Below are positions 1 through 7,939 of a stretch of 64,000 nucleotides of DNA, one piece after another. Made by a program: the position numbers and the translations under genes. Location of the stretch: NCBI RefSeq assembly GCF_014898095.1, contig NZ_CP062946.1:2108001-2172000 (forward strand), given 5' to 3'. The notes under the pieces are model-generated. The model ran no database searches. It was not told where the DNA came from and saw nothing but the letters and a program-made list of their open reading frames with translations. Source of the stretch: Thalassotalea sp. LPB0316. GTDB lineage: Bacteria > Pseudomonadota > Gammaproteobacteria > Enterobacterales > Alteromonadaceae. Position 1 is the first letter of the stretch. Every line of letters starts with the position of its first letter.

Positions 1-1428
1 TTCAAAATCGTATGTACCGCTTAGGTGTGTTTGGTCAACTTCTGAATAATCTTCTGCGTTTGAGAAAACACTACCGGTTACACGCATATCAGATGGTTGA
101 ACATTTGATGAACCACGTACCGCAAGGATAGGTAAGGCACCAGTGAAATCAGTTGCCGCTGCTTCACGAATGAAAGCCGCAGTTGATAATGTGTTGCTCG
201 AACCGTGCGGGCTATTTGGTGTGCGCTCAGCATCTGAGCTGTGGTGATCTAACTCTAAACGGAAGTTAGGTGCTAATTGCCATTCTAAGTTAATACCAAA
301 TGAGTTCATCTCATCGCGGGTTGCCGATTTTGATGCCGCCATTGAGTAATCTTGAACGCCTGCACCTGTTGCAATGTAGTCTTCAGAGTAAAGTAAAGGT
401 GAAGATATAGGACCATCTGTCCAAACGTTTTCTGATGGTGCAAACGTGTACCAAGCAGAAACATCGTTAAATTGACGATCGATTTCCGTCTCGTAGTACG
501 TCCAATCTGCTGTTGCAGTGAAGTTATCGTTTGGACGATACTGTAAAACTAACTGAGAGTTTAAACGCGTACGTTGTTGCTCTTCAAACTTGTAAATTGT
601 TGTTTGTGGTACTGAGTAAATATCACCAGGACCTGGACGGTTAACTTGGCCGTCTTGTGGTACACCACCCCAAGCCGCATTTGAACCACTCCAGTCTTGG
701 TCAGTTTCACCCGTAAATGAACGCCAACCTGTACCAACTAACGCTTGTTGGTTACCACTTTCACGCTCTGCGTAGCTCGCATTAATTGAAACACCAAATT
801 TACCGTCGTCGAATGTGTCAGAGTAAATACCTGAAAGCTCTGGTGTGATGCTGCCGTCTGACGCTGACGTGTCATCCATCATCTTGATGCCGAAGCTTGC
901 TTTGCGGCCATCGTGATCAAGCGGCTTTGATGTTAAGACGTTAATTGATGCGCCAATACCACCGGTTGGAATTCTTGCTTCTGACGTTTTGTATACTTCT
1001 ACACCACTTACACCTTCTGACGCAACATTAGCAAAATCAAATGAACGCGAACCATTGGTTGTCGGTAGTTGGCGGCCGTTTAACATGACTAGGTTACGAT
1101 CTGGCGCAAAACCACGTACTGTTACTGAGTTACCTTCACCGTTGTTACGGTCGATAGATACACCCGAGATACGTTGTAATGATTCGGCAAGGTTGGTATC
1201 TGGAAATTTACCAATGTCTTCAGCGGAAATGGCGTCCATAACACCACTTGATGACCGCTTTAAGTCCATTGATTTTATCATACTGCCTCTAATGCCAGTA
1301 ACTTCGATAACTTCAATTTCTTGTGCTGCTTGGGCTTCTTCAGCTAATGCTGGTGAGGCCATGCTAGCACCCAAAATCAAAGACAAGCTAGACGCTAACT
1401 TTGTTTTGTTAAACTTTTTATAATTCAT
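1..1428 (-). CDS. TonB-dependent receptor, N-terminal part (runs off the left edge)
   Basis: Outer-membrane receptor that takes up a ligand with energy from TonB/ExbBD. The open frame of 476 codons runs from the ATG at 1428 to base 1 without a stop, so the C-terminal barrel lies outside the window. The product starts with a signal peptide (MNYKKFNKTKLASSLSLIL, then an Ala-rich stretch ending near SPALA), a TonB-box-like stretch (EIEVIEVTGIRGS) and a plug domain containing ISAEDIGKFPDTNLAESLQR and GFAPDRNLVMLNGRQLP. These motifs are typical of the large Caulobacter/Alteromonas class of receptors, often for sugars (family knowledge). Two LacI-type palindromes lie 49 and 111 bp upstream of the start. 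The same 14-mer precedes the sugar operon at 40.4 kb, so a glycan substrate is my inference. Confidence 0.9.
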   Translation of the reverse strand, partial: MNYKKFNKTKLASSLSLILGASMASPALAEEAQAAQEIEVIEVTGIRGSMIKSMDLKRSSSGVMDAISAEDIGKFPDTNLAESLQRISGVSIDRNNGEGNSVTVRGFAPDRNLVMLNGRQLPTTNGSRSFDFANVASEGVSGVEVYKTSEARIPTGGIGASINVLTSKPLDHDGRKASFGIKMMDDTSASDGSITPELSGIYSDTFDDGKFGVSINASYAERESGNQQALVGTGWRSFTGETDQDWSGSNAAWGGVPQDGQVNRPGPGDIYSVPQTTIYKFEEQQRTRLNSQLVLQYRPNDNFTATADWTYYETEIDRQFNDVSAWYTFAPSENVWTDGPISSPLLYSEDYIATGAGVQDYSMAASKSATRDEMNSFGINLEWQLAPNFRLELDHHSSDAERTPNSPHGSSNTLSTAAFIREAAATDFTGALPILAVRGSSNVQPSDMRVTGSVFSNAEDYSEVDQTHLSGTYDFE

Positions 1429-1476
1429 GTTATTCCCTCGATGCTCTCGTATATCAATCTTATTAGAGTGATTGCT

Positions 1477-1490
1477 TGTAAGCGCTTACA
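1477..1490. promoter_or_regulatory. LacI-type operator, perfect 14-bp palindrome
   Basis: TGTAAGCGCTTACA is a perfect palindrome with the central GCGC and AAGCGCTT core common to LacI/GalR-family operators. It lies 49 bp upstream of the TonB receptor start, in the position of a repressor site. The regulator is not encoded in the window. Confidence 0.75.
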
Positions 1491-1538
1491 TTATTTTTCA
1501 AAAAAAATCGACAGACCCTTCAATTTTATAATTTTTAT

Positions 1539-1552
1539 TGAAAGCGCTTACA
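1539..1552. promoter_or_regulatory. LacI-type operator, second copy
   Basis: TGAAAGCGCTTACA lies 49 bp beyond the first operator, between the TonB receptor and the acyltransferase. The same 14 bases recur at 40355-40368 ahead of the sugar operon. The exact repeat supports one shared LacI-family regulator. Confidence 0.75.
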
Positions 1553-1760
1553 TTAAGCTAGTTTAAAATTTTTTTTCAGTCAACATTATTTTCATTTTAT
1601 TAATCTAGTTGACTCAAAAAGCTAACAGGTGTGTCGATATATTATTCGTTTGATTTTTGTTAAGTTAATGATTTAAAGGGGTTTTTGTTGGTCTTTTGAT
1701 TTTTAGAAATAATAATCATTGTTTTTACTTAATAAAGTTAAAATTTTTGAAAAAAACATG

Positions 1761-1772
1761 GAAAGCGCTTTC
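1761..1772. promoter_or_regulatory. LacI-type operator ahead of the acyltransferase
   Basis: GAAAGCGCTTTC is a perfect 12-bp palindrome with the same AAGCGCTT core. It lies about 120 bp before the chosen start of the COG4299 gene, so it probably controls the rightward transcript. Confidence 0.65.
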
Positions 1773-1891
1773 AGCGTTAAATATTGCTCGTGTCACCAAT
1801 GCAAACAGTAGTTACATTTGTCTTGACCCAAAGCTTGCAAAACCCCAGAATGACACCGCTGTCATTATATTGGAGAGACAAAGAGGCCGTT

Positions 1892-3040
1892 ATGCAAGAG
1901 CGCGATACAAACGTTAAAGGGAGTTTCGAGACTAAGCAACGCATCAACTCAATTGATGCCCTACGAGGTTTCGATATGATTTGGATTTTGGGCTTACAAG
2001 GCATTTTTGCTGGTTTGTTTACGTTAACCTCATGGCCGTTATTTTCAGTATTATCTACTCAGATGGAACACAGCCAATGGCACGGCGTGACAGCATACGA
2101 TGTGATATTTCCGTTATTTATCTTTTTATCTGGTATGTCGATTGGCTTGAGTGCAAAGCCGTTAAATAGCTACCCAAAGGCTAAACGGCAGCAATTAATC
2201 AATAAAGCTATTAAACGCTTGATCGTGTTGTGTTTATTAGGTGTTATTTATAACCACGGTTGGGGGCAGGGGATCCCGATGAACCTCGATGAAGTGCGCT
2301 TTGCTAGTGTGCTTGCTCGCATTGGCATTGCCGGTTTTGTCGCGACACTGGTGGTTTGGTACTGTCGTCCCAGTTATCAATATTACGTGTTGTTTGGCTT
2401 GTTATTAGGTTATTTGTTGCTCCTTGCGCTTGCTAATATTGGGCAGTACGGTGCCGGTGACTATAGTGCTGAAGGCGCTTTGAATGTTTGGTTTGATCAA
2501 GTGTTACTGCCTGGCGCAACCTATCGAGGCGCGTTGGTTGACCCTGAAGGAATACTGTCTAATTTAGGCTCGATAACCAACGCGCTAGCAGGTGTTTTTA
2601 TTGGCCGCTTTTTCATTAATCGATATCGAGCAAATCAACCTTACCTGCAATCGCTCATTGCAATGGGGTTATTCGCATTAGTGTTAGGTTATGGCTTAAG
2701 TTTTATTCAACCGATAAATAAAACGTTATGGACGACACCGTTTGCATTAGTGACGATTGGCTATAGTTGCCTGCTATTTGTTTTGTTTCACCTGATGTTT
2801 GATTTTGATAAGTGGCAAAAGCTATCACTGAGTTTGCGTGTTATTGGTATGAATGCGATTGTTGTTTATTTGGCAAGTGCACTGGTCGATTGGCAGTATG
2901 TCAGTCAAAGTTTATTCGGTGGAGTTATTGGGGCGAGTGCTCCGTCAAGCCAAGCGCTGTTATCTGTTATTGCGCTGGTGGCAGTGCAGTGGTGGGGGTT
3001 ATATTTTCTTTATAAACGAAATATCTTTATCAAGCTCTAA
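1892..3040 (+). CDS. COG4299/DUF5009 membrane acyltransferase (HGSNAT/NagX-like)
   Basis: Multi-pass inner-membrane protein of 382 residues in the family of heparan-alpha-glucosaminide N-acetyltransferase; relatives in Shewanella GlcNAc loci are called NagX (family knowledge). The N-terminal motif INSIDALRGFDMIWILG is the family signature, followed by about ten hydrophobic segments. The frame is open from 1784, but I chose the ATG at 1892 because AAAGAGG at 1880-1886 is a good ribosome binding site and the family motif begins soon after. A LacI-type palindrome precedes it, suggesting co-regulation with the divergent TonB receptor. The substrate is unknown; transfer of an acetyl group to a sugar across the membrane is the best guess. 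Its stop codon lies inside the terminal repeat of the element that follows. Confidence 0.8.
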   Translation: MQERDTNVKGSFETKQRINSIDALRGFDMIWILGLQGIFAGLFTLTSWPLFSVLSTQMEHSQWHGVTAYDVIFPLFIFLSGMSIGLSAKPLNSYPKAKRQQLINKAIKRLIVLCLLGVIYNHGWGQGIPMNLDEVRFASVLARIGIAGFVATLVVWYCRPSYQYYVLFGLLLGYLLLLALANIGQYGAGDYSAEGALNVWFDQVLLPGATYRGALVDPEGILSNLGSITNALAGVFIGRFFINRYRANQPYLQSLIAMGLFALVLGYGLSFIQPINKTLWTTPFALVTIGYSCLLFVLFHLMFDFDKWQKLSLSLRVIGMNAIVVYLASALVDWQYVSQSLFGGVIGASAPSSQALLSVIALVAVQWWGLYFLYKRNIFIKL

Positions 3041-3354
3041 TACCAATTGAAATAAATATTTGACCAACTCAGAGCTACGTCAGGGAAGTTAGAATAAAGG
3101 AAATTTATGCAGATGTAGTCATTCTCCATCAAGTAAATTTGCGAAATTATCACTTTTCTGACGAGCTCCCAAGGGCGAGTTTAAAAGGCTTTTATACTTC
3201 GTTACTGATTTTAATAAGGGAATAACCATTATCGGCAATCAAAGCGTTGCCTACATGGATGTAGGTACTTAGGTTGTGTCTGGAACATACAACCTGTGTC
3301 TAAAAGCCTTTTAAATCTCGCTGAGTGATCAAATAGTTAATTCACTTGGTATAA
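3038..3354. repeat. MITE-like element with imperfect terminal inverted repeats
   Basis: The left end (TAATACCAATTGAAATAAAT, continuing to about 3074) matches the reverse complement of the right end (TTATACCAAGTGAATTAACT, 3354 back to about 3318) over about 37 bp with some seven differences. An inner inverted pair, TAAAAGGCTTTTA near 3181 and TAAAAGCCTTTTA near 3301, is also visible. There is no transposase or other long frame inside. The size (about 317 bp) and structure fit a non-autonomous palindromic element. It supplies the stop codon of the upstream acyltransferase and the last codons of the DUF1289 gene. Confidence 0.65.
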
Positions 3355-3516
3355 CTTGCGCTTGGCGATACGCTGATAAACGTCGATTTTCTCTGCATCA
3401 GACATTGAGCGCCATTGGCAAATTTCGTTAATGGTGCGATAACAGCCCGTGCAGACATCTTGTTCATCTAAGCAACAATTATCGATACAGGGGCTGTTCG
3501 GTGTTTTGTTCTTTAT
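3337..3516 (-). CDS. DUF1289 small cysteine-rich protein, apparent ATA start
   Basis: A 59-residue product with the DUF1289 pattern NSPCIDNCCLDEQDVCTGC followed by YRTINEICQWRSMSDAEK. The spaced cysteines suggest metal or Fe-S binding (family knowledge). No ATG, GTG or TTG is available in frame. The best start is ATA at 3516, with GGAG seven bases upstream, overlapping the stop of the upstream PQQ-like gene as ATAA. A single G-to-A change from a classic ATGA overlap would explain this. The last five residues (LYQVN) are encoded by the terminal repeat of the adjacent MITE-like element. It may be expressed weakly by re-initiation or be a young pseudogene. Confidence 0.65.
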   Translation of the reverse strand: MKNKTPNSPCIDNCCLDEQDVCTGCYRTINEICQWRSMSDAEKIDVYQRIAKRKLYQVN

Positions 3517-3848
3517 GATCCTGCTCCCGCCGCTGCTCCTGCTCCCCCCGCGGCGGTTGCCGCCGATTGTGCGGTGGCCGTTGCGTTGGCAACCACATCA
3601 TTTTGGCTTTCTGTCGCAATAATACAATAGCCGTAGCCTAAGCCTGGTAGTTTATTGGTCCATTCAAGATCGCCATTGTTGGCATTAACGCAAAATAAAT
3701 GGCCTGCACTGTACGCATAAACAAAACCATCTTCATAGCAAACATTGGTCAGTTGAGATGACTTCAACTTTGTTTTCCAAAGCTCTTTACCTGTTTGTTT
3801 TTCAATACAAACAACATGGCCACTAATGCCTAGATATAGCTGTGACAT
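3513..3848 (-). CDS. Small PQQ-binding-like beta-propeller repeat protein
   Basis: A 111-residue protein without a signal peptide, carrying two PQQ-propeller-type blades: YLGISGHVVCIEKQTGKELW and then VYAYSAGHLFCVNANNGDLEW, each ending in the G-x-x-x-W pattern of such repeats. Two blades cannot close a propeller, so it may oligomerise; the role is unknown. The C-terminus is a low-complexity Ala/Gly tail (SAATAAGGAGAAAGAGS) written with a run of six G at 3544-3549. I chose ATG 3848 over the upstream ATG at 3866 because AAGGAG sits six bases before it. It is followed by DUF1289 in an overlapping arrangement. Confidence 0.75.
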   Translation of the reverse strand: MSQLYLGISGHVVCIEKQTGKELWKTKLKSSQLTNVCYEDGFVYAYSAGHLFCVNANNGDLEWTNKLPGLGYGYCIIATESQNDVVANATATAQSAATAAGGAGAAAGAGS

Positions 3849-3899
3849 CGTAAACTCCTTTTTCAATAATAACGAATGCGTTTCGTTATATTACTGAGG

Positions 3900-4517
3900 C
3901 TAACGGTTAATTGCCAATGCGCCGGCAAAAAACAAAAAGATACTGCCAGTGAGTTTTGGTAGCCAGCCTTGATTGATGCCATGTAACAGCTTTTGTTTGA
4001 ATTTATATGCCACCAAAACATAGCCAAAGGTAAAGGCAAAAGCATTGATCAAACTCGTACTGGCGAGCAACAAAAACTGTGGTAAGAGCGGTTTACTCGC
4101 TGAAATAAACTGTGGAAATAGTGAGCTAAAAAATACGATGGCTTTTGGGTTAGAAAGTGCAATTAAGAAACTTTTTCTAAATAACGCTGCACTTGTTGGC
4201 GCTTGGTTTACATCAACTTGAAAGGCCCAACTGCCTTTACTGCGAATGATTTGAATGCCGACATAAAGTAAATAGACAACACCAATAACTTTAATTACCG
4301 CGAAAATCATTGGTGAGGTTAATAACAGCGCGCCAACGCCGGTAGCCGAGATTATTGCGAGTAAAAAAATGGCAAAGACATGACCAATAACCCCTGCTAA
4401 GGCTTTCTTACGACCAAAATTAATACCATTACTGGCGGCGAGGATCACCGAGGGGCCAACACTTGCTGAGGCAACGACTGAGATAGTCAGGTATACGAGA
4501 TATTGAGAGAAATCCAT
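3900..4517 (-). CDS. LysE/RhtB family amino-acid exporter
   Basis: A 205-residue inner-membrane protein with about six hydrophobic segments. It has the LysE/RhtB family features GPSVILAASNGINFGRKKAL near the N-terminus and FLIALSNPKAIVFFSSLFPQF in the middle. Members export amino acids or derivatives such as homoserine, threonine or lysine; the substrate here cannot be told. The frame extends to 4568, but the start at 4517 (MDFSQYLVYL) gives the usual family length and places the first membrane segment correctly. No strong ribosome binding site is visible. It appears to be a single gene; the cytochrome genes upstream end in a terminator. Confidence 0.85.
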   Translation of the reverse strand: MDFSQYLVYLTISVVASASVGPSVILAASNGINFGRKKALAGVIGHVFAIFLLAIISATGVGALLLTSPMIFAVIKVIGVVYLLYVGIQIIRSKGSWAFQVDVNQAPTSAALFRKSFLIALSNPKAIVFFSSLFPQFISASKPLLPQFLLLASTSLINAFAFTFGYVLVAYKFKQKLLHGINQGWLPKLTGSIFLFFAGALAINR

Positions 4518-4586
4518 GACAACAACACAAAGATTAAAAACGCGGCGATTGTACAGATTTATCAGCAAAAAGAAATGAGAAATAAG

Positions 4587-4627
4587 TAAAAAGTAAAAAG
4601 TAAAAAGGAGCGAAAACGCTCCTTTTT
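4587..4627 (-). terminator. Intrinsic terminator after the cytochrome c' gene, next to a TAAAAAG triplet repeat
   Basis: AAAAAGGAGCG (4602-4612), loop of four bases, CGCTCCTTTTT (4617-4627): an 11-bp stem with U-tracts in both directions, 20 bp past the cytochrome c' stop. Three tandem TAAAAAG units (4587-4607) run into the left arm. Confidence 0.8.
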
Positions 4628-4647
4628 AACCTAGAATAGCTTGGCTA

Positions 4648-5115
4648 TTAGTCTTTTTTGTAGCTATCGTGGCATGAGCCGCAAGCTTTACCGATTTGGC
4701 CCATCGCTTTTTTCACTTCAGCTTCACTGCCGGTTAGGGCGATTTTGCTCACACGCTCAGAAGCCATGACTAAGGCTTTGATCTTCTCAGCGTAATCATC
4801 TTGCTCAGTCCAAATACCGTTTAGTGCTTCTGTCTCAACGTTAAACTTAGAGGTGTCGACTTTAGATGTGTCTGCAATCATATTTGCTAAGTGGTTAATG
4901 TTTGTTGCTTTTTCTTGCACAACTTCTGCGTTAAATGGCACTTTCCCTTTTAACATACCACCTAGAGGCCCCATGTTATGGCCTAATAATGTGAAGTTTG
5001 CTTTGCGCACTTTTGTTGCCCATTCAGCGTGCTTCTGATTGGCCGCAGGTTGGGCAAAAGCGACAGTTGAAACAACAAGGCTAGCAAGTGCTAGTGAGGT
5101 GACGGTACGTTTCAT
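4648..5115 (-). CDS. Cytochrome c' (class II periplasmic c-type cytochrome)
   Basis: A 155-residue secreted haem protein. It has a signal peptide (MKRTVTSLALASLVVSTVAFA), a four-helix-bundle-like body and the C-terminal haem attachment motif CGSCH followed by DSYKKD, as in class II cytochromes c (PF01322). Such proteins bind gases such as NO or shuttle electrons. The start at 5115 is chosen over 5166 because a purine-rich AAGGAAGAG site precedes it and the signal peptide begins there. The cytochrome b561 gene ends 28 bp upstream, so the two form an operon; the b-type partner could deliver electrons to this protein. Confidence 0.9.
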   Translation of the reverse strand: MKRTVTSLALASLVVSTVAFAQPAANQKHAEWATKVRKANFTLLGHNMGPLGGMLKGKVPFNAEVVQEKATNINHLANMIADTSKVDTSKFNVETEALNGIWTEQDDYAEKIKALVMASERVSKIALTGSEAEVKKAMGQIGKACGSCHDSYKKD

Positions 5116-5143
5116 ATCTCTTCCTTTTTCTAATAGTAGTGTT

Positions 5144-5836
5144 TTAATAGTAATAATATGCTTCAATGACTGGTGCGTTAATTACCACCAACCAGTATAC
5201 AAATACGGCCACAATCACGGCAACGACCAATGCGATCAACAATTTTGAGTGTTTAATCGCAGCGCCTTCTTCAACATCGGCTGAAGACTTTTTACCGGTC
5301 AGCATTGGTCGGATTAAATCTTTGTGTTTGACAATCTTATAGAAAACAATGGCGACAATATGCAGTGCAACACAAGCCTGCAAGAGTGTAAATGCAATAT
5401 CATGGGTGCGATTAGCGAGTTTTTGCCAATCACCTTCGAGTACACCGTTATAGGGGCCTGAGGTAAAGATATCATCGGTGATAAATAAGCCACTTACAGC
5501 TTGTGCGAGCAATAGGGCTAACATCACGAACACCATAATAGCGCCTAGCGGGTTATGGCCTACAGCACTATTACGCTTGTTTGTGTCTGATGTTAAATAG
5601 CCTTTTATCCGCTTGAAGGTGGGGAAAAAGTTTATAAATTTTGCATGCTTGGTACCGACAAAGCCCCAAACTAGGCGAAACCCGATAAGAAACAACATAA
5701 AATAACCGCAATACATATGGTATTGCATATACTCGCTACCGAGTTCAGCCGTAAGCCACAGCAAGCCGAACGTCAACACTAATAGCCAGTGAAATAATCT
5801 CAGCGGTAGATCCCAGATTAGATAACTTTTATGCAT
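5144..5836 (-). CDS. Cytochrome b561-type di-haem membrane protein
   Basis: A 230-residue protein of the Ni-hydrogenase cytochrome b / b561 family (PF01292). It begins IWDLPLRLFHWLLV, the usual first-helix motif, and further helices carry His residues in MQYHMYCGYFMLFLIGFRL and ACVALHIVAIVFYKIVKHKD, which are candidates for haem ligation. A C-terminal hydrophobic helix ends in EAYYYY. It probably moves electrons between the quinone pool and the periplasm, with the downstream cytochrome c' as partner (inference from the operon). No clear ribosome binding site precedes the start. Confidence 0.88.
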   Translation of the reverse strand: MHKSYLIWDLPLRLFHWLLVLTFGLLWLTAELGSEYMQYHMYCGYFMLFLIGFRLVWGFVGTKHAKFINFFPTFKRIKGYLTSDTNKRNSAVGHNPLGAIMVFVMLALLLAQAVSGLFITDDIFTSGPYNGVLEGDWQKLANRTHDIAFTLLQACVALHIVAIVFYKIVKHKDLIRPMLTGKKSSADVEEGAAIKHSKLLIALVVAVIVAVFVYWLVVINAPVIEAYYYY

Positions 5837-6004
5837 GGGTAAGTAAATGGACTGTAAACACGTTGAGACGTTATAGCGCGTTCAAATTTAATCTTCAACT
5901 GCTTGGTTTACTCAATGCGTTCAATAACGCGATTTTAACGGTGTAATTCAATTACCTGTTGGTTTAACAAGGAATGTAAAGTTGTGTAAAAGTTACGACT
6001 TAAG

Positions 6005-6475
6005 CTAGCCGTCATCGTTAATACGCTCAGCAATATCGTTTTGCAAAATTATTGCGCCTTCACCGGTTTCACTGAGTTCATCTTCAGGGTTGTAAATAGG
6101 GCACGTACTTAAAGATAAACAGCCGCAACCAATACAGCTACTTATAGAGTCTCGCAGTACTTCCAACGCTTTTATGCGATTATCAAGTAACTGATGCCAA
6201 CGCTTGCTAAGCTTTTGCCAGTCTTGCTTATCGGGTGTTCTGTTGTTAGGTAGGCTAGATAGCGCCTGTTGCACATCATCTAGGCTCACGCCCATTTTTT
6301 GTGCCGCTTTAATTACCGAAATGCGGCGCATTACATCTGGCTTATAACGACGCTGGTTGCCTTGATTACGCCAGCTTCGAATCAACCCTTTTTCTTCATA
6401 AAAGTGCAGGGTAGATACCTTAATGCCACATCGTTTAGCGACTTTTCCAACACTTAAGTTTGCTTCTTGGTTCAT
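6005..6475 (-). CDS. soxR: Redox-sensitive transcriptional activator SoxR (MerR family)
   Basis: A 156-residue regulator with an N-terminal MerR helix-turn-helix (LSVGKVAKRCGIKVSTLHFY), a dimerisation helix, and the C-terminal four-cysteine cluster CIGCGCLSLSTC that holds the [2Fe-2S] centre in SoxR. Oxidation of the cluster by redox-cycling agents activates transcription (family knowledge). It is divergent from the VOC/oxidoreductase operon, and a SoxR box lies in the shared interval, so those genes are the likely direct targets; soxS is not present nearby. All key residues are intact. Confidence 0.93.
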   Translation of the reverse strand: MNQEANLSVGKVAKRCGIKVSTLHFYEEKGLIRSWRNQGNQRRYKPDVMRRISVIKAAQKMGVSLDDVQQALSSLPNNRTPDKQDWQKLSKRWHQLLDNRIKALEVLRDSISSCIGCGCLSLSTCPIYNPEDELSETGEGAIILQNDIAERINDDG

Positions 6476-6523
6476 TGTTGTTACTCGAAAAATAGACTTT
6501 TTTTAATTTAGCGAAAAAAATAC

Positions 6524-6554
6524 TTTACCTCAACTTAACTTGAGGTTTTATGCT
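6524..6554 (+). promoter_or_regulatory. SoxR-controlled promoter with SoxR box
   Basis: CCTCAACTTAACTTGAGG at 6528-6545 differs at one base from the SoxR box known from soxS promoters. It lies between a -35-like TTTACC (6524-6529) and a -10-like TATGCT (6549-6554) with a 19-bp spacer, the over-long spacing typical of MerR-family activation. Confidence 0.88.
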
Positions 6555-6586
6555 TGCGGGTAGGTGACATAACAAAGGAGAACAAG

Positions 6587-7009
6587 ATGATTCACTTAGA
6601 GCATATAAATTTGGTTGTGAAAAATATGGAAGCAACGCTGGCGTTTTATCGCGCAGCGTTGCCACATTGGCGGGTTAGAGGGAATGGCTTTGATCATTGG
6701 CACGGCATGCCTAGGCAATGGTTGCATTTTGGCGACGATTATCAATACCTTGCCTTTAGTGATAATGGCCAAGGGGAAAATCGCGACTTAACAACACTTA
6801 ATTTGGGTTTGGCGCATTTTGCCTTTGTTGTTGGCAATATCGATGACTTGGTAGCACGTTTGGCTGAAGCAGGATTTAATGCGGATAAACAAGGTGCGGA
6901 AAACCCCTATCGCAAAAATTTTTATTATCTCGATCCCAACGGTTTTGAAGTAGAATTTGTTGAATACTTATCTGACTTACCCAAAGAAAGGAATCACTAT
7001 CATGATTAA
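6587..7009 (+). CDS. VOC/glyoxalase-superfamily protein
   Basis: A 140-residue protein of the vicinal-oxygen-chelate fold, with N-terminal MIHLEHINLVVKNMEATLAF and C-terminal YYLDPNGFEVEFVEYL. The candidate metal ligands are the His of LEHINL and the Glu of GFEVEFVEY. Members include glyoxalases, dioxygenases and antibiotic-binding proteins; the substrate is not known. The start at 6587 has AAAGGAG six bases upstream. The gene follows a SoxR-type promoter, so a role in handling redox-cycling compounds or their products is likely (inference). It overlaps the next gene by 8 nt. Confidence 0.82.
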   Translation: MIHLEHINLVVKNMEATLAFYRAALPHWRVRGNGFDHWHGMPRQWLHFGDDYQYLAFSDNGQGENRDLTTLNLGLAHFAFVVGNIDDLVARLAEAGFNADKQGAENPYRKNFYYLDPNGFEVEFVEYLSDLPKERNHYHD

Positions 7010-7535
7010 AACTGCGATTATTTTGGGATCTGCTCGTTCTGATGGAAATACCGCAAAACTAGTTGAAAGGGTGGCAAGTACGCTTTCAGCGGATGTTTTC
7101 GATTTAAACACTTATCGCGTATTGCCTTTTGATTATTGTGGTAGCGCTGATGATGACTTTCGAGTACTTTCGAGTCAGTTACTCGATTATCATCGACTCA
7201 TTTTCGCGACCCCAATGTATTGGTACAGTGCCAGTGCGCAAATGAAAGCATTTCTCGATCGGTTAACAGATTTCCTGCGTGAAGAAAAAGACAAAGGTCG
7301 CCAATTGCGTGGTAAACATGGTTTGTTATTAGCGACCGGTGCATCACAAGCGCCTGCGCCATGTTTTGAGCAAATGTTCACATTAACGTTCAAATATTTA
7401 GGTATGACGGATGAAGGAATGCTTTATTGTGACTGTTCAAATGGCTTTGATAACACGACTCACAACGTGATAATCGATCGCTATTTAGCGCAACTATCGA
7501 CTGAAATGTCGGTTAATAAATCGGCTTGTGTATAA
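7002..7535 (+). CDS. NAD(P)H-dependent FMN oxidoreductase (flavodoxin fold)
   Basis: A 177-residue protein of the NADPH-dependent FMN reductase family. It has the phosphate-binding loop IILGSARSDGNTAKLV at the N-terminus and the flavin-binding segment ATPMYWYSASAQMKAFLDR. Such enzymes reduce quinones, azo compounds or chromate. The start at 7002 overlaps the end of the VOC gene (ATG inside its last codons) and has AAAGGAATC upstream, so translation is coupled. The SoxR-type promoter ahead of the pair suggests a quinone-detoxifying job. Confidence 0.87.
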   Translation: MIKTAIILGSARSDGNTAKLVERVASTLSADVFDLNTYRVLPFDYCGSADDDFRVLSSQLLDYHRLIFATPMYWYSASAQMKAFLDRLTDFLREEKDKGRQLRGKHGLLLATGASQAPAPCFEQMFTLTFKYLGMTDEGMLYCDCSNGFDNTTHNVIIDRYLAQLSTEMSVNKSACV

Positions 7536-7652
7536 ATATGCATCAATTATCACAAAAAGTGTTAATAGACGTCTAAAAGTCTGTTGCAATTTGCCGTTGG
7601 ATCCGTTTAAATAACGCTCGTTGTTAATGGCCATTGTTTAACGTGAGCCATT

Positions 7653-7822
7653 AGCTCCAGAAGAGGTGCGATAGCTAGGTATGTGATGTGAAGAACCACA
7701 ATTCTCATGATCATGACAGAGGGAGACTATCGCCGAGAGTTTTGCGCATGTGGGGCAATAAACTCGGTCACTGAAGGTTGAATCCTCAGGACTGTCACCA
7801 ATTTGGTGGAGAGCTTCTGGCT
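7653..7822 (+). promoter_or_regulatory. Lysine riboswitch (L-box) of lysC
   Basis: The conserved lysine-aptamer blocks occur in order: AGAAGAGGTGCGATAGC near 7660, GGGAGACTATCGCCGAGAG near 7721, a CACTGAAGG segment near 7770, and GACTGTCACC followed by TTGGTGGAGAGC near 7790-7814. The closing P1 helix is visible as CCAGAAG (7657-7663) with CTTCTGG (7814-7820). It precedes lysC by about 180 nt. No clean terminator with a U-tract follows, so control may act on translation or RNA decay. Confidence 0.92.
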
Positions 7823-7939
7823 GAAATGTCTCAATTTATAGCCTTTGCTACTAACTCATGGCAAAGCTGCTCATATCAGTCGGCTCTTCCTTGTTTTTAT
7901 TTAGCATGAATTTAGCAATATGCTATTTAGGGAGACAAT

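Noticed and set aside
989..1423. A 144-codon plus-strand frame in the TonB receptor
   Set aside because: It is the antisense shadow of the receptor, whose signal peptide and plug motifs are clear on the minus strand.
3543..3549. A -1 slippery heptamer (G GGG GGA) that would fuse the PQQ-like protein to DUF1289
   Set aside because: The frame relation does fit, but an overlapping ATAA start with a nearby GGAG explains DUF1289 more simply, and both products look complete as separate proteins. I see no convincing stimulatory stem-loop.
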